Source of the DNA: an uncultured Alistipes sp.
Lineage (GTDB): Bacteria; Bacteroidota; Bacteroidia; Bacteroidales; Rikenellaceae
Reading direction: 5' to 3'
NCBI GenBank assembly: GCA_900546005.1
Contig: URBJ01000014.1
Coordinates: 1 to 35,167 of the forward strand
Length of the DNA: 35,167 nt
Shown: positions 17,008 to 25,607 of the stretch, piece by piece
Position numbering within the stretch: position 1 is the first letter of the stretch
Layout: each line of letters begins with the position of its first letter
Translations under genes and position numbers: made by a program
The notes under the pieces: generated by a model
The model's database searches: none
Told to the model about the DNA's origin: nothing
What the model saw: the letters and a program-made list of their open reading frames with translations, nothing else

Positions 17008-19713
17008 TCAATCCTTCCACACCGACTCGAAGCTGTAATCGCCAGAACCCACCTCATAGACGGCACATCCGGCCTCCTCCTTCACAAAACGGATCTGTTC
17101 CGAATTTCCGATGCGGCGACCACTCTCCTTGACGCTGCGTACCTGCTGCGTGGGAACATAGACCGTTGCCACCGAATTGGCCGGCACATGGACACGGAGG
17201 GTTAACCGACCGTTCTGCTTGCTCCATGCACTACGGACGGGCCCCTTCACCGATTGGAACTCACCCTCGGCAAACTCCAGATTATTCGGGATATAGGGAT
17301 GAATCGTAAACCGTTCGAATCCGGGATGGGCTACATCCGGAATGATTCCCAAGATATATTTGTAGAACCATGAGTCGACCGATCCCATCATCGGGTGGTT
17401 GTGCGAATTCATCGCATCACCCGTTGCATACTCCCAACGCTCCCAAAGAGTTGTCGCTCCGTTCTCCAACATGTAGCCCCAACTCGGATAGGTCGTCTGA
17501 ACAGCTATCTTGTAGGCCGTTTCGACATGTCCGTAACGGGTCAACATCTCCATCAGATACTTCGTACAGAGGTTACCGGTCGTCAGGTGGTAGTCGTGAG
17601 CCGCGACATCCTTCGCCAGATTATCCACCACACGGGCAATCCGATCCTCCGGCACGATTCCCAAAAACAGAGCGAACGAGTTTGCCGCCTGATTATTCGC
17701 TGCATACCCTCCTTTCTCCTCGTTCCACCACGTATCGTTGAACGCCCGAGCCGTCCGCTCCGCCAACTGACGATAATATTCGCTGTCGGTCGCATTATCC
17801 AACAAAGCAGCCATCTCGGAAAGCATCGATGCACAGTAGTAGAGATATCCGGTCGACATCAAAATTCCGGGTGTATCCTTCGACACGGCCGACTCGGGAG
17901 CTACCGCAAATTCAATTGGAGGCGACCAGTCTCCGTAATAGCTGTACTCGACAACTCCGTCTTTCGTCCGCGATGCCAGATAATCGACCCACGCCTTCAT
18001 GCCGTCGTAGTGATCGCGAATCACGTTGAAGTTACCATAGTACTCATAACACTTCCACGCAAGAAGCAGATAGCTGGCCGAAACGGGGTCTGCCGGACGC
18101 GCTCCGAAGCGATAGGGCGCCACGCAGGTGATCGTCCCCGCTTCATCCTGCGTATCGCTCACGTCGTCCAAAAATTTCGGATAGAAGCGCGACAAATCGA
18201 AATTATAGAGGGCCTGCTCGATCCGTACCGTCAGATCGTTCATCCATCCCATCCGCTCGTCCCGCTGCGGGCAGTCGGTCGGAACGCTGTGCAGGTTGCT
18301 CGACTCCGTGGCTACAACCATCTTGTGGATCCGGTTCAACAGCTCGTTGCTACACCGGAACTCGCCCGTCTTGTTCACCGCATTGCGGACAATTTTGACG
18401 ACAATATCCCCCTCCTGCGGAGCCTTTGGCAAACCTTCGACCTGAATATATCGGAATCCATGGTAGGTGAAACGGGGTTCCCATCGCTCTATTCCCTCAC
18501 CCTTGAGGATATAGGTGTCGGTTGCCTTGGCGTTCCGCAGATTTTCCTGATTGATCGTACCGTCGTCATAAAGCGATTCGGCGAACTTCATCGTCACCTG
18601 ACGTCCACATTCCCCTTCGACCCGAAGCGAAGCCCATCCGGCCAGATTCTGCTTCGTATCGAACACATAGACTCCGGGAAGCGGTTCCCCGATCAGCTGC
18701 GGCACAAGTGAATCGACCACTTCGATCGGCTCCATCATCTGCGACACCATACGCCCGCCCGGCGCGTCGGCCACGTGGGCCCAACCCCAACTCTGATTCA
18801 TCAATCCCGCAGGAACACCCGGCTCATAGAGTGCAGGGACGTCTTGCCGCGCATCGTAACACTCTCCGTCGAAGATCGTCGAATAGACCGTCGGACCGGT
18901 CGTCACAGAACGAACGTTGTTCGAGGTCCACACCGCCAAATTTCCGTTTTTATCGATCACCTCGAGTTGCAGGCGCAGTTTCGACATGCCGTACCATCCG
19001 GGAGCCACCGTAGCCAACAGAACATTCACCCCGGTATGCAGATATTCGGTCACATCGTATGTCGAATAGTAGATTCTCTTGTTATAGGTACTCTGAGCGG
19101 GTTCCAGCACACGGTTTCCCACCTTGCGGCCGTTGATCATCATCTCGTAGAACCCAAGTCCCGAAATATAGAGTCGCGCCTGTGCAACCTCTGCAGGTTG
19201 AGGAATCGTCCCCTTAAAGTAGAGCACACGTCCGGGCATTCCGGGCACATAGGCAATCCAGTCCGAGCTCCAGTCCGATTCGTTCAGCAGCCCCATCTCG
19301 AAATAGGCCGGATCTGACCATTCGGACTCCGTCCCGTCCGAGGTCCAAACCTTGACCTGCCAATAGTAACGGGCCCGGCTTCGAAGCTCCGGTCCACCGT
19401 AGGGTACACCCGCCGATGCCGATGCAGAAACCTCCCCACTGTTCCACAAGTATTCGCCTGCAGCCAGCTTCTCTTTCGATTCCGCGATTACGATCCGGTA
19501 GACCGACTGAAGGACTCCCCGCTTTTCGCTCTCGATCTTCCAGCTAAACTGAGGCGTCCGCGCATCCAAACCGATCGGATCGACCGCATATTCACATTTC
19601 AGCCCCACGACCGTTATATCCTTCGTCTCGGGTGTCCCTCCTACCACCGACTTTGGCCAGAAATATCCGGCTGCCAGCAAAACGAGCAGACTAAAAACTC
19701 CTTTCCAATTCAT
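17008..19713 (-). CDS. GH78 alpha-L-rhamnosidase
   Basis: A 901-residue secreted enzyme that hydrolyses terminal alpha-L-rhamnose from glycosides or polysaccharides. The N-terminus is hydrophobic (residues 4-25). An Ig/fibronectin-like domain follows (about 32-140, starting VVGLKCEYAVDPIGLD), then beta-sandwich/carbohydrate-binding domains (about 150-440), an (alpha/alpha)6 catalytic barrel (about 455-800), and a C-terminal beta-sandwich with an all-beta tail. The diagnostic GH78 motif DCPQRDERMGW is at 480-490 and the second catalytic-site motif WERWEYATGD is near residue 760, so the active site looks intact. It starts 37 bases after the stop of the SGNH gene with no terminator, so the two are probably one transcript with SGNH first. 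It could act on rhamnogalacturonan side chains or flavonoid glycosides; the sequence cannot tell. Confidence 0.93.
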   Translation of the reverse strand: MNWKGVFSLLVLLAAGYFWPKSVVGGTPETKDITVVGLKCEYAVDPIGLDARTPQFSWKIESEKRGVLQSVYRIVIAESKEKLAAGEYLWNSGEVSASASAGVPYGGPELRSRARYYWQVKVWTSDGTESEWSDPAYFEMGLLNESDWSSDWIAYVPGMPGRVLYFKGTIPQPAEVAQARLYISGLGFYEMMINGRKVGNRVLEPAQSTYNKRIYYSTYDVTEYLHTGVNVLLATVAPGWYGMSKLRLQLEVIDKNGNLAVWTSNNVRSVTTGPTVYSTIFDGECYDARQDVPALYEPGVPAGLMNQSWGWAHVADAPGGRMVSQMMEPIEVVDSLVPQLIGEPLPGVYVFDTKQNLAGWASLRVEGECGRQVTMKFAESLYDDGTINQENLRNAKATDTYILKGEGIERWEPRFTYHGFRYIQVEGLPKAPQEGDIVVKIVRNAVNKTGEFRCSNELLNRIHKMVVATESSNLHSVPTDCPQRDERMGWMNDLTVRIEQALYNFDLSRFYPKFLDDVSDTQDEAGTITCVAPYRFGARPADPVSASYLLLAWKCYEYYGNFNVIRDHYDGMKAWVDYLASRTKDGVVEYSYYGDWSPPIEFAVAPESAVSKDTPGILMSTGYLYYCASMLSEMAALLDNATDSEYYRQLAERTARAFNDTWWNEEKGGYAANNQAANSFALFLGIVPEDRIARVVDNLAKDVAAHDYHLTTGNLCTKYLMEMLTRYGHVETAYKIAVQTTYPSWGYMLENGATTLWERWEYATGDAMNSHNHPMMGSVDSWFYKYILGIIPDVAHPGFERFTIHPYIPNNLEFAEGEFQSVKGPVRSAWSKQNGRLTLRVHVPANSVATVYVPTQQVRSVKESGRRIGNSEQIRFVKEEAGCAVYEVGSGDYSFESVWKD

Positions 19714-19750
19714 AATCTCTATTTTTCCAATTTTAGGTTAGTATTTTAAA

Positions 19751-20983
19751 CTATTCGTATATCTCCGGCACATCGATCAAGGTGCGTGCAACCATACGGT
19801 TGGCACCCGATACGTTCGGATGGTGCATGTAGGTAGACAACACATAAGGCGAATTCGGCCCGTAGTCCTCGAGCCACATGGATGACGGATCGACCTCCTT
19901 GCCGTCGTAATTCTTCGAGGTAGCCAGATCAAACTTACACCCTTTGATTCCATATTTTTGCCGGACACGCTCGATCAACGCATTTTCGGCGATCTGACTG
20001 GCGCTCTCATTACAGGGAATGTTATTCAGAATCGGAATCGCCCCCTGCGACAAGATGTACTCCACGAGCTGGCTCAAATTCTCCTCCGTATTTCCTCCGT
20101 TGGTACCGATCGTAACCATCACGTATTTTGCCTTCAGATAGGGCAACTCGTTCACGATCCGTTTCAACACCTCGTTGATGGTCGTGCCGCCGCGTCCGCT
20201 CGCTATGGCACCACCCCTGACCCGACGGATGATCTGCTGTACCCACGACTGAGGAAACAGCTCGCTCGGGAAATAGCCGTCGGGTTCGGTGATCGAATCG
20301 CCGTACAGCAACAGCGTTAAATCACACTTCGGGGCCACAACGCACATCTGCTTAACCAAAAGCTCCGTCCCGGACACCAATCCAAAGCAGTAATAGTCGT
20401 ACTGCCGTCCGACATACACCTCGCTCTTTACGGCACCGGCACCACATCCTCCGCTTCCATCGACCGTCACCTCGATCTGCTCGGACTCTCCCGTATAGAG
20501 ATCCGTGATATGCAGCGTCGAGGTCTGATACTCCCGACGGACCTCAACGATATACTCATGTTCGGGATTCAGCAACGAAGCACGCTCGATTTTCTCGGGA
20601 GTCACGCCGATCGAAATCGTCCGGGCGGCCATATCCACATAGGCCTTGAACTCTCCCTGATCGCCCTGAAAAACCGCACGGGCATCCGCTGACAGCTTCA
20701 CGTGGTAACGTACGGCTCGTTCGCCCAACGAGTAGTACCGGTCCAATCGTACAAGACCCTCTTTCCCCGTTACACTCAGTCCAGAATCGGTATATTCTGC
20801 CGTCCGATCCTCGAAAATCAGCTCCGGATCGGGATTATCCCGATTCAATACCCGGTCGTATAAAACGGTTGTCGGTTTCAATGGTTCCTTCTCATTCGGT
20901 TTCGCCGATACTCCGAGCCCCATCCATACAGCCAACAGGGTCAACGACAACAACCGTAATTCCGTGGATAATTTTTTTTTCAT
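19751..20983 (-). CDS. Secreted SGNH/GDSL-type hydrolase (probable carbohydrate esterase)
   Basis: A 410-residue protein from the ATG at 20983. An in-frame start at 21025 would add 14 polar residues before the signal peptide and is rejected. Residues 1-27 form the signal peptide (ending VSA). Residues 35-215 are a beta-rich domain resembling a jelly-roll. Residues 220-410 are the SGNH domain: block I YGDSIT with nucleophile S230, block II glycines in SGRGGTT, block III TIGTNGGN (N295), and block V with H388 in MHHPN. The usual Asp three residues before the catalytic His is Tyr385 here. Esterases of this type commonly remove acetyl groups from pectin or xylan. Its position directly upstream of a rhamnosidase suggests deacylation before rhamnose release. 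The substrate is an inference. Confidence 0.85.
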   Translation of the reverse strand: MKKKLSTELRLLSLTLLAVWMGLGVSAKPNEKEPLKPTTVLYDRVLNRDNPDPELIFEDRTAEYTDSGLSVTGKEGLVRLDRYYSLGERAVRYHVKLSADARAVFQGDQGEFKAYVDMAARTISIGVTPEKIERASLLNPEHEYIVEVRREYQTSTLHITDLYTGESEQIEVTVDGSGGCGAGAVKSEVYVGRQYDYYCFGLVSGTELLVKQMCVVAPKCDLTLLLYGDSITEPDGYFPSELFPQSWVQQIIRRVRGGAIASGRGGTTINEVLKRIVNELPYLKAKYVMVTIGTNGGNTEENLSQLVEYILSQGAIPILNNIPCNESASQIAENALIERVRQKYGIKGCKFDLATSKNYDGKEVDPSSMWLEDYGPNSPYVLSTYMHHPNVSGANRMVARTLIDVPEIYE

Positions 20984-21058
20984 CGCTTCGTAAAATCCGT
21001 TTATTGAACTATCACATAACTTCACCTCCGGCTCTCCTTTTCATCGAGCCGATCTTTA

Positions 21059-21066
21059 CAAAGATA
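21059..21066 (-). promoter_or_regulatory. Predicted -7 box of the SGNH-GH78 operon
   Basis: The minus strand reads TATCTTTG (TAnnTTTG), ending 75 bases before the ATG at 20983. This leaves a leader of about 70 bases. Confidence 0.5.
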
Positions 21067-21138
21067 AACAGGATAACCGTTTCCCGAAACTAAAAAGAGT
21101 ATCTTTCTGCTGAATCGACCACATTTTCTCCCCAAAAA

Positions 21139-21180
21139 GAGAGACCATGCGGATCGACTGATCGATCCGCATGGTCTCTT
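21139..21180 (-). terminator. Rho-independent terminator after the GH78-like gene
   Basis: A perfect 16-bp stem (21141-21156 with 21163-21178) extended by an A-T and a G-T pair, with a 6-base loop. On the minus strand it is followed by a T-run (TCTTTTTGGGG). It separates the GH78-like gene from the SGNH operon. Confidence 0.85.
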
Positions 21181-21240
21181 AGCTCTTCGTCTTCTTTCGA
21201 TCCGACCCTCAATCTATCCGACCGAAAGATCTACGACACG

Positions 21241-22881
21241 CTATTTCTGGAAAATATCCTTGTACTTATTGATAAAGTAAACCGGTGTACAGCTCCACGC
21301 ATGGCAATAGCTGTTGACCGGGAAGAATCCGTAAGGCGACTTGAAGTCATCGTTCGGGTCATACACCTCCCAGAACGTATCGGCCCCCTTCTCGACCATT
21401 CCACCCCAATAGCTCTTCAGCAGCTCCTTGGCTCGGTCGTTCATGCCACACTGGATCATCGCCTCGATCACATAATGGTAGGCATAGGGCGATCCCGGAT
21501 AGCACGTTGTCGGATCGTCCAACACGGCACTGAGAGCCCGTTCACCCTCTTTCGCCGACAGGGTCTCCGAAAGGATCATCCACACCTGACTGAGATAGGA
21601 GACCTGACGATCGGGCCCCGACACCATAACACCGGATGCCTTATCGTAAAAATTCTTACGCGATGCCTTACGCATGGCTTTTACCACATCGGGCCACTCC
21701 TTCACTTCATCCTCGCGACCCAACATAGTGGCCAATTCATAACTCTTGTCAATGGCAAATGTCATCAGCCCCTGAATCGGCGCATGTCGGTTCAAATCGT
21801 CCTTCCAGTCGAAAACCAACCACCACTGAGGCTGTTTCTCCATATCGTAGATGTCGTCCTTGAGGTAAGTCCGTGCAAACTCGATCTGACGTACCACAAC
21901 CGGCCACAACTCTTCAGCCGTCTGCCGGTCTCCGGTCGCTTTCAGATACTCCAGCAACGTAACTCCATACAGCAGGCTGTAATCCATCGTGTGCTGATTG
22001 ATCTGCGGTTCTGGTTTGGGTAACTCGTACACCGTCGCGTGCAACCATCCGTCTTCGTCGGCAAGAGCAGCCAGCAGGTAGAGGCATCGGCGGGTCAGTG
22101 CATGATTTTCGAACGAATAGGTATTAGCCATCGACTCCAAGTACAGGTCGCCAATCCACAACCGTTGGTCGCGCTTGGGCCCATCTTCATAAACCGTCTG
22201 CATACACTCTTTCAGCGTCTTCAGTCCGATTTCATTGATGCGTGCGATCATCGGATCGACCGTAGGCTCCAGAGGCCGTCCTTCTCCCGACGCGGAAGAG
22301 ACTGCCTCCAACTTCATATCCGAGATTCTAAAATCGTAATACGATTGGGCCAGCAACTCGATTTTGACGTAACGGCAGGCCAAACGTCGCTCTAAGGTCA
22401 CGGTATCGGGCAGATGCATAACGGTCACCACCTCGTCCTGCAACCACGCACGGCTCAGTCCTCCGGGATAGGGATCGAACGGAGTGTTCAACTCGGCCGG
22501 CACCTCGGCAAACGTCAACCGGAAACGCAACGGAGCATCGGCAGGCAAACCGGTATGATCAATCCGAAAGGTAAAATATCCGGTATAATGATCCCCAAAA
22601 TCGACGATCACCTCTTTTCGGCTCTTAAAAGAGCTATGGTATAAGGAATCGATCGGCTCGGTGCGAACCATCTTCCATTCCTGAAAAGCCTCCGGATCTT
22701 TCTCGCTGCACACGATCCATTGCGGTTTCACCTCCGTCCGGATCAATTCGGGCATATTCGTACGTGCTTTCTCCAGCCATCCGGCCCGTTGATCGGCAAA
22801 AGCGATTGTCTGAGCTCCAACGGTCAGGGTCGAAACACATGCCGCTGCAAATAACAGACTTGTCAACAGTTTTTTCTTCAT
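21241..22881 (-). CDS. GH78-like six-hairpin glycosidase (alpha-L-rhamnosidase-related)
   Basis: A 546-residue secreted protein. The signal peptide is residues 1-24 (ending VGAQT). Residues 85-195 form a beta-sandwich. Residues 210-546 form an (alpha/alpha)6 barrel of the bacterial rhamnosidase type. The GH78-type motif appears in a variant form, EDGPKRDQRLWIGD (232-245), in place of DCPQRDERxGW. The C-terminal motif DTFWEVYDP...CHAWSCTPVYF is conserved. It is shorter than the neighbouring GH78 enzyme: both the N-terminal Ig-like module and the C-terminal sandwich are absent. The bond cleaved is probably alpha-L-rhamnoside, but this divergent branch could act on another deoxy sugar or uronide. 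It has its own promoter and terminator, so it is transcribed separately from, but in the same direction as, the SGNH-GH78 pair. Confidence 0.85.
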   Translation of the reverse strand: MKKKLLTSLLFAAACVSTLTVGAQTIAFADQRAGWLEKARTNMPELIRTEVKPQWIVCSEKDPEAFQEWKMVRTEPIDSLYHSSFKSRKEVIVDFGDHYTGYFTFRIDHTGLPADAPLRFRLTFAEVPAELNTPFDPYPGGLSRAWLQDEVVTVMHLPDTVTLERRLACRYVKIELLAQSYYDFRISDMKLEAVSSASGEGRPLEPTVDPMIARINEIGLKTLKECMQTVYEDGPKRDQRLWIGDLYLESMANTYSFENHALTRRCLYLLAALADEDGWLHATVYELPKPEPQINQHTMDYSLLYGVTLLEYLKATGDRQTAEELWPVVVRQIEFARTYLKDDIYDMEKQPQWWLVFDWKDDLNRHAPIQGLMTFAIDKSYELATMLGREDEVKEWPDVVKAMRKASRKNFYDKASGVMVSGPDRQVSYLSQVWMILSETLSAKEGERALSAVLDDPTTCYPGSPYAYHYVIEAMIQCGMNDRAKELLKSYWGGMVEKGADTFWEVYDPNDDFKSPYGFFPVNSYCHAWSCTPVYFINKYKDIFQK

Positions 22882-22918
22882 TGTGGGTTTTATTTTAGGG
22901 TTTCTGTAATCAAATTTC

Positions 22919-22926
22919 CAAAAATA
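22919..22926 (-). promoter_or_regulatory. Predicted -7 box of the GH78-like gene
   Basis: The minus strand reads TATTTTTG (TAnnTTTG), 37 bases before the ATG at 22881. The box and distance are the same as for the pectin-lyase-fold gene. Confidence 0.45.
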
Positions 22927-22958
22927 TTTCTCTGAATGCCGGACATTTCCATCACTTT

Positions 22959-25589
22959 CTAATAGCTCAACGACCGGACAAACTCTTCCGCTTCGGGAGT
23001 CAACACGCGATCGACCCGGTCAATCCATCCCGAGCGGGTCAGGGCTTCGCGTTGTTTGTCGATCGCTCGGGTAATCGGATAGTCCGGACGCTCCAGCTTT
23101 TCATAACGTTCCCGTTCGGAAGGACGTATCACTCTATCGAAAACCTGCTCCCGGGTCGGACGACGCTCGGCCTCCCATACGAAACCCGGCATCAGCTGGG
23201 ATTGTGTATCGGGAATCTTATCCATCGGATAGATCGTGTACGCAGGTTGTCCCCGATAGATAATCGTCGACAGCTCCTGATCGGCAAATTCAAAGGTGAT
23301 ATCGGCACACTCCGCCACAAGAAAACCGCTGATGTGACGATCGGTACTGTCTCCCTCCTCCATGTAATAGTAGGTCCGGCCATTCCCCTTCACATCGGTC
23401 CGGTAGATGTTACCCTTATCGAAAAACGATTCGATCTCTTTGCCCGACACCTGATTGAAATGCGCGGTGTCGACCCGCGAGCTCATCAACGGATCTCCCG
23501 TGAACAAGGCCCGCTCCAAACTTTGATTGCGAGTAAAAATATCAACGACCTGTGCCGTTATCTGGTTCTCCTCGTTCCACAAAACCGGATTGATATACAT
23601 GTGGATTGTCGAATCGGCGGTAAATCCGACAATCGAATCGCACACTGCCTGAAAGTCATTTCGGAAGATCCGCACATTGCGGTAGCCGTGTACCGTTCGA
23701 ACTAAAGAATCGGCCGGCGACAGAGTCGTGGAATCGATCTGAGCCACCCACTCTTCCGGTTGTGGCTGTTCGACTACAGTCGAATCGCCACCCGGCTTCG
23801 TCGAGTCGGGTGAGGCCGCATCATCAAGCGATACAGAGTCGGGGGTCAACAACAGCTGTAACGAATCGACCCGGTGCAACGCCAGCGAATCTTCCGCCGT
23901 AGCCTTCCCCTTTAAAAATCTACGGGCAAGATATTTACGTTCACGGTTCAACTCCTGCTGCATGGCTTTCCGCTCGGCCTCCTCAGCCTTTTTCCGCAAG
24001 GCCCGGATCTTCTCCATCACCCTCTCATCCTTTTGCCTGCGAAGAGAGTCGCGTTCGGCCTGTTTCCGCGCCTTTTCCGCAATCTTTAATGCCTTTTCCG
24101 GGGATATAGAGTCCTGTGCTACGACGAGAGAATCGCCTTCTGCCACGATCAACCCGGTCGAATCCACCGCAAGAGATTCAGTGACTGCCGTCGAATCCGA
24201 CGGCAACGCCTCAGATCCCTTATCTTGGGATACAGCAGCATCCTCCGATACAGGCTTCTCGTCGGCTGATTTCTCCGGTTCGGCCGCTACGGGTGAGCCC
24301 GAAACCTCTTCGCCCGGAACCTCCTCTCGGACCGAATTCGAAACCGGTTCCGGAGAGACTCCTGTCGATAATTCGGCCCTTCCGCTCTCTTGACCAAGCG
24401 AATCTGCCGACCTTTGTCCCGATGCTTCCGCTGTCGAAACCGCTACCGTCTCCTTTTCGACCGCAACCGACACAGAGTCCGCCCCTGCATCGGGTCTGAA
24501 CCCTCCCGCGATCGGTTGATCCGTCACGATACTATCCCCTTCGATCGCAACGCCGGCTACATCTACGGAATCCTGCACGGCAGATATCTCCGGGACCTCC
24601 GGTATCGAATCGTTTTTAAATCGATTCACCGTGTAGAGATAGATCGTGTCCGACCGCATGAAAACGGTGTCCGACCCATCCTCTTCGTATCCGGCCAACG
24701 ACGGATTCCGTGTCAGCAGAGCCTGCTCCTTGTCGCCCCAATAACGGGCATAATCGCCGAATGCAAAGGTCCGTTGTTTCCGGTCGAACATCTGCACTTT
24801 ATTCAACATCAGTGCATTTTGCGTCGGCTGTTCGTAAACGATCGTATCGGCCCATGCCTCCTGATCGGGCGTCATGATATAGGAATCATTCGTAAAGACA
24901 TAACGCTGCTGCTTGCTGTTGTATGTACCCTTTTGAGCCGTCAAAAACTCATCGCGATCGTTCCAGATATACGACCGCGTATCGAACGAGGCAATCTCCG
25001 AGTCCAGATTATAGGAAACCGAATCCGAACGGATCATATACTCCGGATTGCTCATCTCGACGTTGTGCACCCCGACCACTTCTCGCAGATCGGCATAATA
25101 ATACCCCTCGTCCGACTCCATCAGGTTGTCCTGCTGCGACAGCGTCCCGCCGCCGTAATATCGCCCGATGTTGTCCAACGTATTGAAGGTAAAATTTCGG
25201 GTATACAACGTAGCATCCTTATCCACCATCTTGATCAACGGCGAATAGATCCGCGCCTCGTTCAGATCTCCGTTATAATCGGCCTTGTCGCCATATATGA
25301 ACGTACTGTCCTTATTGACCACCACATTGCGGTAACAGTCCATCTGGCGTTCGCTATAACGAACCGCACTGTCACACATGATGACAGCCCCGTTATGAAA
25401 AAACACGACATGCCCTACCAGACAAAGTGCAGACGAATCCCCCACCTTGATACGCGACATCTGATCGGCCCGAAAATCGACCGAAGCCCTTCCGTTCTCG
25501 TCCTGCTGAACCGGACTCTGACCCAACGCTACGAATACACCCACCGTAGCGAACAGCGAAAACAACGTTATACAAACTTTGCGGATCAC
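22959..25589 (-). CDS. OstA/LptA-like envelope protein with long low-complexity insert
   Basis: An 876-residue exported protein (signal peptide about 1-24, ending ALGQ). Residues 36-325 are an OstA-like domain of repeated short strands with G-D.A.Y and D-S-V-x-Y patterns, as in LptA/LptD N-domains that form a beta-taco lipid chute. Residues 327-500 are low complexity, dominated by Ser, Asp, Glu, Val and Ala with recurring DS(T/V/L) units. Residues 500-560 are a highly charged helix (KARKQAERDSLRRQK...), probably a coiled coil. A second OstA-like segment runs from about 632 to 800, followed by a polar tail. The likely role is in lipopolysaccharide transport across the periplasm; that is a family-level inference. 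It is the last gene of the operon with the two SurA-like genes, 18 bases after the upstream stop. Confidence 0.82.
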   Translation of the reverse strand: MIRKVCITLFSLFATVGVFVALGQSPVQQDENGRASVDFRADQMSRIKVGDSSALCLVGHVVFFHNGAVIMCDSAVRYSERQMDCYRNVVVNKDSTFIYGDKADYNGDLNEARIYSPLIKMVDKDATLYTRNFTFNTLDNIGRYYGGGTLSQQDNLMESDEGYYYADLREVVGVHNVEMSNPEYMIRSDSVSYNLDSEIASFDTRSYIWNDRDEFLTAQKGTYNSKQQRYVFTNDSYIMTPDQEAWADTIVYEQPTQNALMLNKVQMFDRKQRTFAFGDYARYWGDKEQALLTRNPSLAGYEEDGSDTVFMRSDTIYLYTVNRFKNDSIPEVPEISAVQDSVDVAGVAIEGDSIVTDQPIAGGFRPDAGADSVSVAVEKETVAVSTAEASGQRSADSLGQESGRAELSTGVSPEPVSNSVREEVPGEEVSGSPVAAEPEKSADEKPVSEDAAVSQDKGSEALPSDSTAVTESLAVDSTGLIVAEGDSLVVAQDSISPEKALKIAEKARKQAERDSLRRQKDERVMEKIRALRKKAEEAERKAMQQELNRERKYLARRFLKGKATAEDSLALHRVDSLQLLLTPDSVSLDDAASPDSTKPGGDSTVVEQPQPEEWVAQIDSTTLSPADSLVRTVHGYRNVRIFRNDFQAVCDSIVGFTADSTIHMYINPVLWNEENQITAQVVDIFTRNQSLERALFTGDPLMSSRVDTAHFNQVSGKEIESFFDKGNIYRTDVKGNGRTYYYMEEGDSTDRHISGFLVAECADITFEFADQELSTIIYRGQPAYTIYPMDKIPDTQSQLMPGFVWEAERRPTREQVFDRVIRPSERERYEKLERPDYPITRAIDKQREALTRSGWIDRVDRVLTPEAEEFVRSLSY

Positions 25590-25607
25590 CGACTGGACGC
25601 TTTTTAG

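Noticed and set aside
6630..22881. A canonical polysaccharide utilisation locus
   Set aside because: There is no SusC-like TonB receptor, SusD-like lipoprotein, or hybrid two-component or anti-sigma regulator. The CAZymes are also interrupted by carB and a helicase, so only a loose cluster is claimed.
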